Shown here one piece after another: positions 9,545 to 17,942 of a stretch of 64,000 nt of DNA; within the stretch, counting starts at the first letter, position 1, and each line of letters starts with the position of its first letter. The DNA lies in assembly GCA_002713365.1 (NCBI GenBank), contig PASR01000017.1:1-64000 (forward strand), given 5' to 3'. The DNA is from Rhodospirillaceae bacterium. GTDB lineage: Bacteria > Pseudomonadota > Alphaproteobacteria > UBA6615. The notes below the pieces were generated by a model that saw only the letters and a list, made by a program, of their open reading frames with translations, made no database searches and was not told the DNA's origin. The position numbers and the translations under genes are program-made.

Positions 9545-9988
9545 AAAATTACCTTATTATTGAAATTTTAAATAATTTATTAGTACGATCTTATTAACTT
9601 GAATAATACTTATTAAGAAATTATAGATATAATAATTGCACAAAATACAAACTATAATTACAAATGACGATAATAATTAATAACATACTTACATTAAGAT
9701 CAAAGTATGTAGTATACATATAACATCTAAGCTACTTTATGTAATTTAGATAAATGCGGAATAAACAAGATAAGGATAAGTTGATTGTCTTATCGCTGGG
9801 GGGGCCATTTTCATATGATAAAAACTTATATGTGTTTTTGGTCAAGAAATTGTAGGAAGTATTCTATTTTGGAGAAACAAAAATAATTATTAATTAATTC
9901 TTTTAGTTATTAATAATAAGCTAATTTAAAATATTTTATATATCTGAAGACGCATATTGCGTGAAAGAGTGATTGAGGCCTTGATATA
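9545..9988. promoter_or_regulatory. divergent AT-rich intergenic region with several inverted repeats
   Basis: 444 bases between the divergently read hydrolase-like gene (minus) and the ABC importer (plus). No coding potential was seen on either strand. It holds three inverted repeats: 9683-9710 (8-base arms, 12-base spacer), 9775-9794 (GATAAG/CTTATC, 8-base spacer, followed by a run of seven G at about 9798-9804) and 9950-9962 (ACGCA-TAT-TGCGT). Promoters for both directions must lie here, but no convincing -35/-10 pair stands out in such AT-rich sequence. Confidence 0.5.
9950..9962. promoter_or_regulatory. 13-base palindrome ACGCA-TAT-TGCGT before the ABC importer
   Basis: Perfect five-base arms around TAT, ending 26 bases before the ATG of the first permease gene and before the GAGG ribosome site. 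Size and position suit a repressor or activator site, but no regulator gene is present in the window and no second copy was noticed. Low confidence as a functional operator. Confidence 0.3.
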
Positions 9989-10990
9989 ATGACAGCTGAA
10001 AACACATTAGGAAGAAACATACCAGAGAGTGGACGAGCGGCTTCACGAGCTCTGGGTATAAAACGATTTAAATGGACAGTATTAACACCATTCTTACTTT
10101 TAATGGCCTTCATACTAGTGCCAGCATTACTTGGACAAGGTTTCTTTTCATTGTTCCAGTTTTCTATATTTTCGATGGGCGATGATACAGGCTGGAGATC
10201 ATATTTAAATGCATCTGAATGGATTGGCCTAGAACTTTTCATTGAAGTATTCAGGGATGAAAGGTTTGGTGCCGCAATCATTCGATCGCTTCTCTTTGCT
10301 ACCGGCTCAACATTAGGTTGTTTTATTTTTGGGTTTGGCCTAGCTCTACTAATGTACAGACCGTTTCGTGGACAAGGGCTGTATTATATTTTCTTTATAT
10401 TACCAATGCTTACAGTACCTATTGTCATAGCATACACAGGAGAAATGATACTTTACCAAAATGGACCACTAAATGATATTCTATCCCGTTTATCAGGTAT
10501 GAGGGTAGAAGCACAGTTCCTTTACAAAAAGGAAATAGCTCTTACCACAATAATGTTCCTAGAAATATGGAATTGGACCCCATTTAGTTTCATTATTATG
10601 ATGGCGGGTTTAGCAGCTTTACCAAAAGAACCGCAGGAAGCTGCTTCGATATTAGGGGCAAATAAATGGCGTATTTTTTGGGAAATTCAATTACCATTAT
10701 TACGTCCAGTTATTATGCTTGCGCTAATATTACGTTTCCTTGAAGCGATGGCAGAATTTCCAAAAACTTGGGGACTCTTGCAGGGTGGGCCAGGCTCAGC
10801 TACTGAAACAGTTCCAATATATATATTTATAACTACATGGCAGTACTTTGACATTTCGTACGGTGCCGCTCTTTCTTATGTGGTATTAGTTATGATGGTA
10901 GCTATAGTCCTTACAGGGATCTATTTTCTTCAACGTGAAAAGAAAAATCTTGATGCAATGTATTTTTCTAAACCACAAGAATCTGAATAG
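9989..10990 (+). CDS. ABC transporter permease, carbohydrate type (MalF/UgpA-like)
   Basis: 333-residue inner-membrane permease of the carbohydrate-uptake ABC family. Roughly six hydrophobic segments are visible, the first at about 30-53. The EAA loop that contacts the ATPase reads EAASILGANKWRIFWEI, near residue 225. GAGG lies before the ATG. It is followed after 12 bases by the second permease and then the ATPase, a standard three-gene importer core. A periplasmic binding protein, normally the first gene of such operons, is absent here and anywhere in the window. The transported compound (sugar, polyol, glycerophosphate or similar) is unknown. Confidence 0.9.
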   Translation: MTAENTLGRNIPESGRAASRALGIKRFKWTVLTPFLLLMAFILVPALLGQGFFSLFQFSIFSMGDDTGWRSYLNASEWIGLELFIEVFRDERFGAAIIRSLLFATGSTLGCFIFGFGLALLMYRPFRGQGLYYIFFILPMLTVPIVIAYTGEMILYQNGPLNDILSRLSGMRVEAQFLYKKEIALTTIMFLEIWNWTPFSFIIMMAGLAALPKEPQEAASILGANKWRIFWEIQLPLLRPVIMLALILRFLEAMAEFPKTWGLLQGGPGSATETVPIYIFITTWQYFDISYGAALSYVVLVMMVAIVLTGIYFLQREKKNLDAMYFSKPQESE

Positions 10991-11002
10991 GGAGATAATA
11001 TA

Positions 11003-11923
11003 ATGGCTATGACATTATCTCAAAAACGACAAACATTTTCGGTATTTAGATACGCAATATTAACTGTTTGGTTATGCATAGTTGCATTCCCTATGTTTTG
11101 GATGGTTGGAACATCGTTTAAGCCAGACCGAGAGTGGTTTTCTTGGCCACCAGTTTATATAACTGAAAATGCTACTCTTAGAAATTATGCGATTGTTTGG
11201 GCTAACATAAATGAGTATACGAAGGCAGATGGGGCTCATATAGACCCAAAAACTGGAGAGCTTTCTCAGTACACACAATCATTACAACGCCCTTGGACTG
11301 CATTAAGAAACAGTACAATAATTGCCGGCCTCGCAACAACACTTGCGGTTATTTTTGGCTCAGTTTTGGCTTATGGAGTGTCAAGACACCAAATTTTATC
11401 AGAAAGCCGAATGTTTCAACTGTTAATGCTTAGAATGGTGCCTCCAATAGTACTAATTGCACCTATATCATTATGGTACCGACAAATCGGATTGCTTGAT
11501 ACTATTACTGGATTAGTAATTCTATATTTTCTTACATCGCTTCCGTATGCCGTGTGGATGAGTAAAAGTTTTATTGATGAAGTCCCTCGCGAAATGGAAC
11601 AAGCAGCTGAGATACTAGGGGCTAGTCGCTGGCGCACCATATGGGAAGTAGTTCTGCCACTTGTTAGATCTGGGTTAGTCGCAACATTTTTATTTATTTT
11701 AATTCTAACTTGGAGTGAATATCTATTAGCTCTGCTGCTGTCAAAAGCAGAAGTACTAACTTTACCTGTAGAATTATCTAAGTATCAAGGATCTACTGAA
11801 GGACGAGTTTATGGTCGTCAAGCAGCACTGTCCGTAGGAATAACTATACCATTAGTCTTCGTTGGACTAATAATTCGTAAACATCTAGCCCGAGGCTTTA
11901 GTTTCGGGATGGTAAGGAGGTAA
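11003..11923 (+). CDS. ABC transporter permease, carbohydrate type (MalG/UgpE-like)
   Basis: 306-residue partner permease with an N-terminal membrane segment in residues 15-35, the MalG-family sequence GTSFKPDREW after it, and further segments to the C-terminus. The EAA loop reads EQAAEILGASRWRTIWEV at about 210. It pairs with the preceding permease. AAGGAGG overlapping its end provides the ribosome site for the ATPase gene. A paralogous single permease occurs at 61760-62626, where the same pattern (RY-ILTVWL, SFK, W-PP) is recognisable, so the two systems probably descend from a common importer. Confidence 0.9.
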   Translation: MAMTLSQKRQTFSVFRYAILTVWLCIVAFPMFWMVGTSFKPDREWFSWPPVYITENATLRNYAIVWANINEYTKADGAHIDPKTGELSQYTQSLQRPWTALRNSTIIAGLATTLAVIFGSVLAYGVSRHQILSESRMFQLLMLRMVPPIVLIAPISLWYRQIGLLDTITGLVILYFLTSLPYAVWMSKSFIDEVPREMEQAAEILGASRWRTIWEVVLPLVRSGLVATFLFILILTWSEYLLALLLSKAEVLTLPVELSKYQGSTEGRVYGRQAALSVGITIPLVFVGLIIRKHLARGFSFGMVRR

Positions 11924-11928
11924 TAGCC

Positions 11929-13002
11929 GTGTCTCGCATAGAACTTAAAGACTTACGTAAAGAATTCGGGAACACTGTTGCCGTTAATGATTTGAATCTA
12001 ACAATAGAAGATGGAGAATTTATTGTTCTTGTAGGGCCATCAGGATGTGGAAAAACAACTACATTAAGAATGATTGCTGGATTTGAAGACCCTACAAGTG
12101 GACAAATAGAACTAGATGGTAAGATAGTAAACGATCTAGAGCCTCGCGACCGTGACTTGGGTATGGTATTTCAGAGTCATGCTTTATTTCCGCATAAAAA
12201 CGTGGCCGACAATATTGTCTTTGGACTAAGGATGCAAAATGTTGGCAAGGAAGAACAACTTAAAAAGCTACATGAAGTTTCTGAACTTGTTCGCATATCA
12301 CACTTACTCACAAAAATGCCAGGTCAATGCTCAGGTGGAGAATCTCAACGTATTGCCTTAGCAAGAACACTAGTAACAGAGCCCTCTAATTTTCTATTAG
12401 ATGAACCATTATCCAGTTTAGATGCTAAACTAAGACGTGAGTTAAGGGCAGAATGCGACCGTTTACATGCAGAACTTCAAAAGACATTTGTATACGTCAC
12501 ACACGATCAAGAAGAAGCAATGACTCTAGCTGATCGCATAGTAGTTATGGACTTGGGTGAAATTGTACAAATGGGTTCTCCTATTGATATATATAGTGAT
12601 CCAGTCTCTTACTTTGTAGCTGACTTCTTTGGAAACCCAGCAATGAATCTAATTGAAGGTGAGTTTTTCAAGGAAGGCGATGGTATAGAATTTCGTAGCG
12701 ATTCCTTTAATGTGTCAGTGCCTGCAAGTTATAACAATATGACTCCTGGAAAAGGTACTTTTGGAATAAGGCCAGAAAACGTTAACGTATCTAGTTCAAA
12801 AGGTGATGGCTCAAGAAAGATAGGATTAGTTGAACCTCTTGGAAAGGATACGCTGCTATATTTTGAAACAACTGCAACCAGACCTTTTGTAGCTATAGTT
12901 GACGGCACAGAAAGTTATAGCGCAGGTGAGCCAGTTGAACTGACATTCCCAGATGAAAACATGTTCTTATTTGATTCAAACGGCGATCGAATCCGTTCAT
13001 AA
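11929..13002 (+). CDS. ABC transporter ATP-binding protein (MalK/UgpC-like)
   Basis: 357-residue ATPase of the carbohydrate importer. Walker A GPSGCGKTT is at 36-44, Q-loop Gln82, signature CSGGE at 134-138 (consensus LSGGQ), Walker B with D158-E159, and the switch His192. Residues from about 240 on form the regulatory OB/TOBE region typical of MalK-type subunits. The GTG start is preceded by AAGGAGG placed within the end of the upstream permease gene, so it is translationally coupled. It energises the two permeases upstream from the cytoplasmic side. The substrate is unknown. Confidence 0.92.
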   Translation: MSRIELKDLRKEFGNTVAVNDLNLTIEDGEFIVLVGPSGCGKTTTLRMIAGFEDPTSGQIELDGKIVNDLEPRDRDLGMVFQSHALFPHKNVADNIVFGLRMQNVGKEEQLKKLHEVSELVRISHLLTKMPGQCSGGESQRIALARTLVTEPSNFLLDEPLSSLDAKLRRELRAECDRLHAELQKTFVYVTHDQEEAMTLADRIVVMDLGEIVQMGSPIDIYSDPVSYFVADFFGNPAMNLIEGEFFKEGDGIEFRSDSFNVSVPASYNNMTPGKGTFGIRPENVNVSSSKGDGSRKIGLVEPLGKDTLLYFETTATRPFVAIVDGTESYSAGEPVELTFPDENMFLFDSNGDRIRS

Positions 13003-13053
13003 TTAAATTAAGAAAAGTTACTAGATATCAGTTTTACTAATTCAAAATACTAT

Positions 13054-14013
13054 TTAAAGCCTTGGGGACTCGACGACTGGGTAATCTGTATATTGGGACA
13101 ACCAGTCAAAACCAACTAGGTCAATATAAGAACTAATTAGCAATTTTGTCACTGGGCCTGGTATTGCTTCATTTTTGAATACTCGACCATTAACACTACG
13201 GCATGGACAAATACAGAAACTAGTCGATGTAATAAAGGCTTCATCAGAATTGTATGCATCAAATAAATCGTAATCTTTTTCAATGCACTCAATATCATTC
13301 TTTTTGGCAATTTCTATAACGGTCTGCCTACTAACTCCTGGTAAAACATAACGTTCTTTTGGTGTATATAAACATCCATCATTAACGAAAAATACGTTAC
13401 TTCCTCTTCCTTCAGCAACATTGCCGTTATGATCAAGCATAAGAGCATAAGCTTCTGGGTTTTGTGCTGACACCTCTTCATCTGCCATTATAAGATTTAA
13501 ATAATTATGAGTTTTTGCTCTAGGACTTAGCATTTCAGGAGACGTACGTCTAACCGAAGACACAATCATATCTATCCCATCTCGGTATAGTTTAGAACGA
13601 GTAGCCAATGGAAGTGGTAAACATTCAACTATAACAGTAGATCCCGTATAATCTGGCCATGCTGATCTTTCGTTGGGATCAACGATACCTCGAGTTACTC
13701 TCTGTGATACCCAATAATCCTCATTTTCATTGAGTAGTGGCAAATTTTTTTGAACCACCTCTTCCGTTATTACTTTCATTTCTTCTATTGTTAAGCCCGG
13801 ATCAATCCCTACGTAACGTAAAGACCTATACAAGCGTTCCAAATGTTCTTCTAATTTAAATATTTTATGATTAAAAGTTCTGGTAGTATCAAATACGGCG
13901 TCGCCATATTTAACCCCTCTATCTCGAAAGGGCAGCTTAGCTTCATTCTCAGGTATATAATTACCATTAAGGTATACCGTACGTTGATTTGGTATTGACA
14001 CAAATACCCCCAT
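13054..14013 (-). CDS. class IV PLP-dependent aminotransferase (BCAT/D-amino acid aminotransferase-like)
   Basis: 319-residue fold-type IV aminotransferase. The PLP lysine is Lys167 in SPRAKTHNYLN, with the conserved EGRGSNVF block at 201-208 that binds the cofactor phosphate region. The N-terminal YLNG-IPE...RDRGVKYGD-VFDT is typical. Members transaminate branched-chain or D-amino acids or act as (R)-amine transaminases; the exact specificity is open. The ATG at 14013 has no ribosome site. A GTG at 14001 with GGGGG five bases upstream is an attractive alternative start. It is divergent from the molybdenum subunit gene at 14104. Confidence 0.88.
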   Translation of the reverse strand: MGVFVSIPNQRTVYLNGNYIPENEAKLPFRDRGVKYGDAVFDTTRTFNHKIFKLEEHLERLYRSLRYVGIDPGLTIEEMKVITEEVVQKNLPLLNENEDYWVSQRVTRGIVDPNERSAWPDYTGSTVIVECLPLPLATRSKLYRDGIDMIVSSVRRTSPEMLSPRAKTHNYLNLIMADEEVSAQNPEAYALMLDHNGNVAEGRGSNVFFVNDGCLYTPKERYVLPGVSRQTVIEIAKKNDIECIEKDYDLFDAYNSDEAFITSTSFCICPCRSVNGRVFKNEAIPGPVTKLLISSYIDLVGFDWLSQYTDYPVVESPRL

Positions 14014-14039
14014 ATTTATTTATTATTATTTATATATTA

Positions 14040-14050
14040 TTCGTTACGAA
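14040..14050. promoter_or_regulatory. palindrome TTCGT-T-ACGAA with TATAAT box, divergent promoter region
   Basis: An 11-base palindrome lies between the aminotransferase and molybdenum hydroxylase genes. A perfect TATAAT occurs at 14065-14070, and the palindrome covers the position where its -35 element would be (about 14042-14047). This geometry suits a repressor site controlling the plus-strand gene. No regulator gene is nearby. The region is AT-rich, so chance matches are possible. Confidence 0.35.
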
Positions 14051-14103
14051 GACGCCATAATCTGTATAATAATATTATAAAATTATTAGAGAGGATGAAC
14101 AAC

Positions 14104-16428
14104 ATGACCAAATATGGTGTTGGACAACCAGTCCTAAGAACAGAAGACCCACATTTATTAAAAGGCCAAGGAAAATTTAACGACGATTTAGTCACGGAAA
14201 ATACCGCCCATAGCTATGTTCTACGTTCACCTCATCCTCACGCAGATATAATATCTATTGACAATACAGAAGCATTAGAAACTCCTGGTGTTCTAGGAAT
14301 TTATTTAGGCAAAGATCTAGCAGATGATGGAATCGGCGGATTTCCTGGTCCTCCACCATTCTTTGCTTCATTAACAAAACCTGACGGATCACCTCTAAGC
14401 TATCCACCTCAGTTTGCACTAACATCAGATAGGGTTAGATATGTAGGTGATCCAGTAGCGTTTATCGTGGCCGAAACATTGGAAATTGCTAAAGATGCTG
14501 CGGAAAAAATTAAAATTGAGTATAAGGTTCTACCTTCTGTTGTAGATACATCAAAAGCAATGGCACCTGATTCTCCCCAATTGTGGGAAGAAGTACCTCA
14601 AAACTTTTTATTCCAAGCACAAGTAGGAGATAAAGAAAAAACCGATAATGCATTTTCAAATGCAACGCATATAGCAAAGGTTTCACTTGTAAATAACCGA
14701 GTTGTTCAGAACTCAATGGAAGTAAGGGGTGCTATTGGATCATATGACCCTGATAGCGGTCGATATACTTTATATTCATCAAATCAAAATCGGCATATGT
14801 TGAGGGATTGGATAGCAAATAGTTTTCTTAAATGTGATCCGACTATGATTAGAGTTCTCGTAGATGACGTTGGTGGGGGTTTTGGAATGAAAACCCATGC
14901 ATACCACGAACAAGTCCTAGTATTATATGCAGCAAAAAAATTGGGACGCAGCATACGTTGGATAAGTGATCGGACTGAAGCGTTTATAAGTGACTTACAC
15001 GGACGGGATCATATTTCTGATTGTGAACTTGCATTGGATGCAGAAAATAATTTTTTAGCAGTTAGAGTAAATACTATTGCAGCAATAGGTGCATATTCCT
15101 GCTCTGCAGGAGTAGCAATTCCTACACAAGTTGGTCCAAAAATATTAACAAATATCTATGATGTTCCTACAGCTGATGTGAATATTAAGTGTGTTATGAC
15201 AAATACTGCTCCCGTAGGGCCATATCGTGGTGCTGGGAGACCCGAAGCAATATATGTCATGGAACGACTAGTAGATGTAGCAGCCCACGAGCTGGATATC
15301 GACCCAATAGAATTACGAAGACAGAACCTCATACGTCCTGATCAAATGCCATACACAAATGCAATGGGAACAACATATGACAGTGGAGAGTTCGAATCTA
15401 ATATGGATGCCACATTAGAACTAGCCGACTGGAAAAACTACGAGACCAGAAAGACGGAAGCCCTAGAAAATGGTCGTTTAAGTGGCATTGCTGTTTGCCA
15501 ATATATTGAAACTACTGCTGGTAACCCAACCGAGTCAGCCGAAGTTATAATTGAAGATGATAAAGTGATTGTACGCGTTGGTACTCAGCCTATGGGACAA
15601 GGTCACGACACATCTTTTATGCAACTTATTTCAGAAAAGCTCGGAGTGGATTTCGAAGCAGTCGTGATTGAAACAAACGACAGTGATAATCTACCTAGTG
15701 GGGGTGGGAGTCATGGATCTCGGACAAGCCATATTGGTAGTGTAGCCACCTTAAATTCAAGCGATCAGATTATAGAGAAAGGTACGTTAATTGCGGGTGA
15801 AATACTCGAAACGTCACCTATAGATATCGAATATAATGATGGAAAATTTCGAGTTATCGGTACTGATCGATCTATATCATTATTTGATATAGCCCGTGAA
15901 GCTAAGATATCAACAACTCTACCAAAAGAACTTACCGGTCCTCTAAGAGGTACTGATACTCACACAATTGAAAATTGGAGTTACCCTAACGGCTGTCACC
16001 TTTGTGAACTTGAGATTGATAAAGAAACCGGTACAGTTGATATTGTTCGTTACTGCGCTGTAGATGACGTTGGTAGGGTAATTAATCCCATGCTAGTTGC
16101 AGGTCAGGTACACGGTGGTGTTGCTCAAGGAGTTGGGCAGGCATTACTCGAGAATACAGTATATGATGACCATTCAGGACAATTAATAACTAGTTCTTTC
16201 ATGGATTATACAATGCCAAGAGCAGATGATTTACCATCAATGCAAATTGATACAAATGAAGTTCTTTGTAAAACTAATCAATTAGGCGTGAAGGGTGCTG
16301 GTGAAGCGGGTGCGCTCGTTGCTCCACCAGTAGTAATTTCAGCTATAACTAACGCCCTAAAAGATTACGACATCAAACATGTAGACATGCCGGCAACATC
16401 TGAAAGAATATGGGAATTAATGCAATAA
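14104..16428 (+). CDS. xanthine dehydrogenase-family molybdopterin-binding subunit (orphan)
   Basis: 774-residue large subunit of the molybdenum hydroxylase family (CoxL / XdhB / aldehyde oxidase). The hammerhead domain covers roughly 20-130, followed by the Mo cofactor domains. PYRGAGRPE is a non-form-I loop, so this is not a true CO dehydrogenase. PMGQGHDT and the catalytic glutamate in GVKGAGEAG near the C-terminus are intact. Start choice: GAGAGG directly abuts the ATG at 14095 but stands nine bases from the ATG at 14104. No 2Fe-2S or FAD subunit gene adjoins it, so partners must be encoded elsewhere or replaced. Substrate unknown. Confidence 0.9.
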   Translation: MTKYGVGQPVLRTEDPHLLKGQGKFNDDLVTENTAHSYVLRSPHPHADIISIDNTEALETPGVLGIYLGKDLADDGIGGFPGPPPFFASLTKPDGSPLSYPPQFALTSDRVRYVGDPVAFIVAETLEIAKDAAEKIKIEYKVLPSVVDTSKAMAPDSPQLWEEVPQNFLFQAQVGDKEKTDNAFSNATHIAKVSLVNNRVVQNSMEVRGAIGSYDPDSGRYTLYSSNQNRHMLRDWIANSFLKCDPTMIRVLVDDVGGGFGMKTHAYHEQVLVLYAAKKLGRSIRWISDRTEAFISDLHGRDHISDCELALDAENNFLAVRVNTIAAIGAYSCSAGVAIPTQVGPKILTNIYDVPTADVNIKCVMTNTAPVGPYRGAGRPEAIYVMERLVDVAAHELDIDPIELRRQNLIRPDQMPYTNAMGTTYDSGEFESNMDATLELADWKNYETRKTEALENGRLSGIAVCQYIETTAGNPTESAEVIIEDDKVIVRVGTQPMGQGHDTSFMQLISEKLGVDFEAVVIETNDSDNLPSGGGSHGSRTSHIGSVATLNSSDQIIEKGTLIAGEILETSPIDIEYNDGKFRVIGTDRSISLFDIAREAKISTTLPKELTGPLRGTDTHTIENWSYPNGCHLCELEIDKETGTVDIVRYCAVDDVGRVINPMLVAGQVHGGVAQGVGQALLENTVYDDHSGQLITSSFMDYTMPRADDLPSMQIDTNEVLCKTNQLGVKGAGEAGALVAPPVVISAITNALKDYDIKHVDMPATSERIWELMQ

Positions 16429-16467
16429 AACTACTAGGCGTAGTTTCTAAATTAACTTAGCTTTAAA

Positions 16468-17196
16468 CTAAGTTCCTAGATAGTAACTTTTGACCATATC
16501 ATTATCACGAAGGTCATCAGCATCCTTACTTGCAAATGCGATTTCGCCGTGAACAATAATGTATCCTCTATCAGCAATTTTTATCGCCTGATTAAAGTTT
16601 TGTTCAGCCATAAGTATAGTTAAACCCCGACTACTGCTTAATTCACCAATCTTTTCAATCATTTGGGATACTAGTATCGGAGCTAACCCTACCGATGGTT
16701 CGTCAATTAACAACATTTTTGGTGCGCTCATCAGGGCCCTGGCCACAGCTAGCATCTGTTGTTCTCCGCCGCTCATACTACCAGCTTTTTGCGTGCGTCT
16801 TTCCTCTAATCGTGGAAATAACTCAAAACAGAAAGCCATTGATTCATCAATTTTATCACGCGCTTCTTTGCGGTACGCGCCTAAATAAAGGTTTTCTTCT
16901 ACCGTTAACAATGGAAATAAACGACGACCTTCCGGCACCATTGCAATCCCATGACTTACTATCTCTTTAGGACTGCATGAAGCTAAATCAATTTCATTAC
17001 CCTCATCAATTAATCTAATGGTTCCAGATGTCGGCTTTATTAAGCCTGCTACACACTTCATTAGTGTGCTTTTACCATTACCATTAGTTCCGAGGAGAGC
17101 AACAGTATTTCCTTCAGGCACATCGATTGAGACATTATGCAATACCGATACATTTCCATAACCTGCTACTAAATCTTTTATTACAAGTTCAACCAT
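16468..17196 (-). CDS. livF: branched-chain amino acid-type ABC transporter ATP-binding protein LivF
   Basis: 242-residue ATPase of the LivF type: Walker A GTNGNGKST (36-44), signature MSGGEQQM, then the Walker B LLIDEPSVGLAP that is characteristic of LivF, and a switch region MAEQNF. The frame is open to a TTG at 17202, but the ATG at 17196, two bases after the livG stop, is preferred. It is the last gene of a five-gene importer operon livJ-livH-livM-livG-livF. These systems import amino acids, but also amides, urea, or aromatic and other carboxylates, so the ligand remains open. Confidence 0.92.
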   Translation of the reverse strand: MVELVIKDLVAGYGNVSVLHNVSIDVPEGNTVALLGTNGNGKSTLMKCVAGLIKPTSGTIRLIDEGNEIDLASCSPKEIVSHGIAMVPEGRRLFPLLTVEENLYLGAYRKEARDKIDESMAFCFELFPRLEERRTQKAGSMSGGEQQMLAVARALMSAPKMLLIDEPSVGLAPILVSQMIEKIGELSSSRGLTILMAEQNFNQAIKIADRGYIIVHGEIAFASKDADDLRDNDMVKSYYLGT

Positions 17197-17198
17197 AA

Positions 17199-17924
17199 TC
17201 AAACACCCAGATAGGCTCTTTCCACGCCTTTATCTTTAACAATAACGTCGGGAGTTCCTTCAGCAATAAGTTGACCTGCGTCAAGACAGATAACCCGGTG
17301 AGAAAATTGCATCACTGCTCGCATAATATGTTCGATCATAATAATCGTCATACCTGCTTCATTAAATTTTATTAAAATATCCAATACTTCATCTACCTCG
17401 TTACCCGTCAAACCAGCCATAGCTTCATCAGATATTAGTAGTTTTGGTTTTGCTGCAATTGCTCTTGCTAATTCAAGTTTACGAAGTTCAATTTGTGTTA
17501 AACCTGAGGTTTCTTCATTCGCTTTTTCGGCCATACCCATAGTTTCGAGTATTTCCATAGCTTGGTCCTTCATTTCATTTTGACTAGATGAAGATCCACT
17601 AACAAATTCTATCGGAATTCTTAGATTATCCATTATAGTCATACTATGAAATGGCCTAGGTATCTGAAAAGTACGTGTAATGCCTGCAGCTGTTCTCTGA
17701 TGAGCCTTCATACCAGCAAGTTCTTGACCATCAAAAATTATATTTCCACCCTCATTAACGAGAGTGCCTGAAATACAATTAATAAGAGTTGTTTTTCCAG
17801 AACCATTTGGTCCAATAAGACCAAAGCGTTCGCCTGTGAGTACTTCCGTAGTCACGTTTGATAATGCTGTAAACCCACCAAAGTTCTTAGTTACAGATTC
17901 AACCTTGAGAAGTGCTTCCGACAT
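17199..17924 (-). CDS. livG: branched-chain amino acid-type ABC transporter ATP-binding protein LivG
   Basis: 241-residue LivG-type ATPase with Walker A GPNGSGKTT near 38-46, the LivG-specific ITRTFQIPRPF Q-loop region, Walker B LLISDEAMAGL and switch His in MIEHIMRAV. The ABC signature is unusual: the segment reads LTQIELRKLELARA, where LSGGQ/LSYGQ is expected. The rest is intact, so this is likely a tolerated variant. It stops with TGA two bases before livF and starts 18 bases after livM. It should pair with LivF on the LivHM permease. Confidence 0.9.
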   Translation of the reverse strand: MSEALLKVESVTKNFGGFTALSNVTTEVLTGERFGLIGPNGSGKTTLINCISGTLVNEGGNIIFDGQELAGMKAHQRTAAGITRTFQIPRPFHSMTIMDNLRIPIEFVSGSSSSQNEMKDQAMEILETMGMAEKANEETSGLTQIELRKLELARAIAAKPKLLISDEAMAGLTGNEVDEVLDILIKFNEAGMTIIMIEHIMRAVMQFSHRVICLDAGQLIAEGTPDVIVKDKGVERAYLGV

Positions 17925-17942
17925 GATATCTAAGTACCCTAT

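Noticed and set aside
9910..10281. 123-codon minus-strand frame across the start of the ABC permease
   Set aside because: No homology; it is the complement of a clear permease gene and its AT-rich upstream region.
14104..16428. Aerobic CO dehydrogenase large subunit (coxL form I)
   Set aside because: The active-site loop reads YRGAGR instead of the form I AYxCSFR motif, and coxS/coxM are absent.
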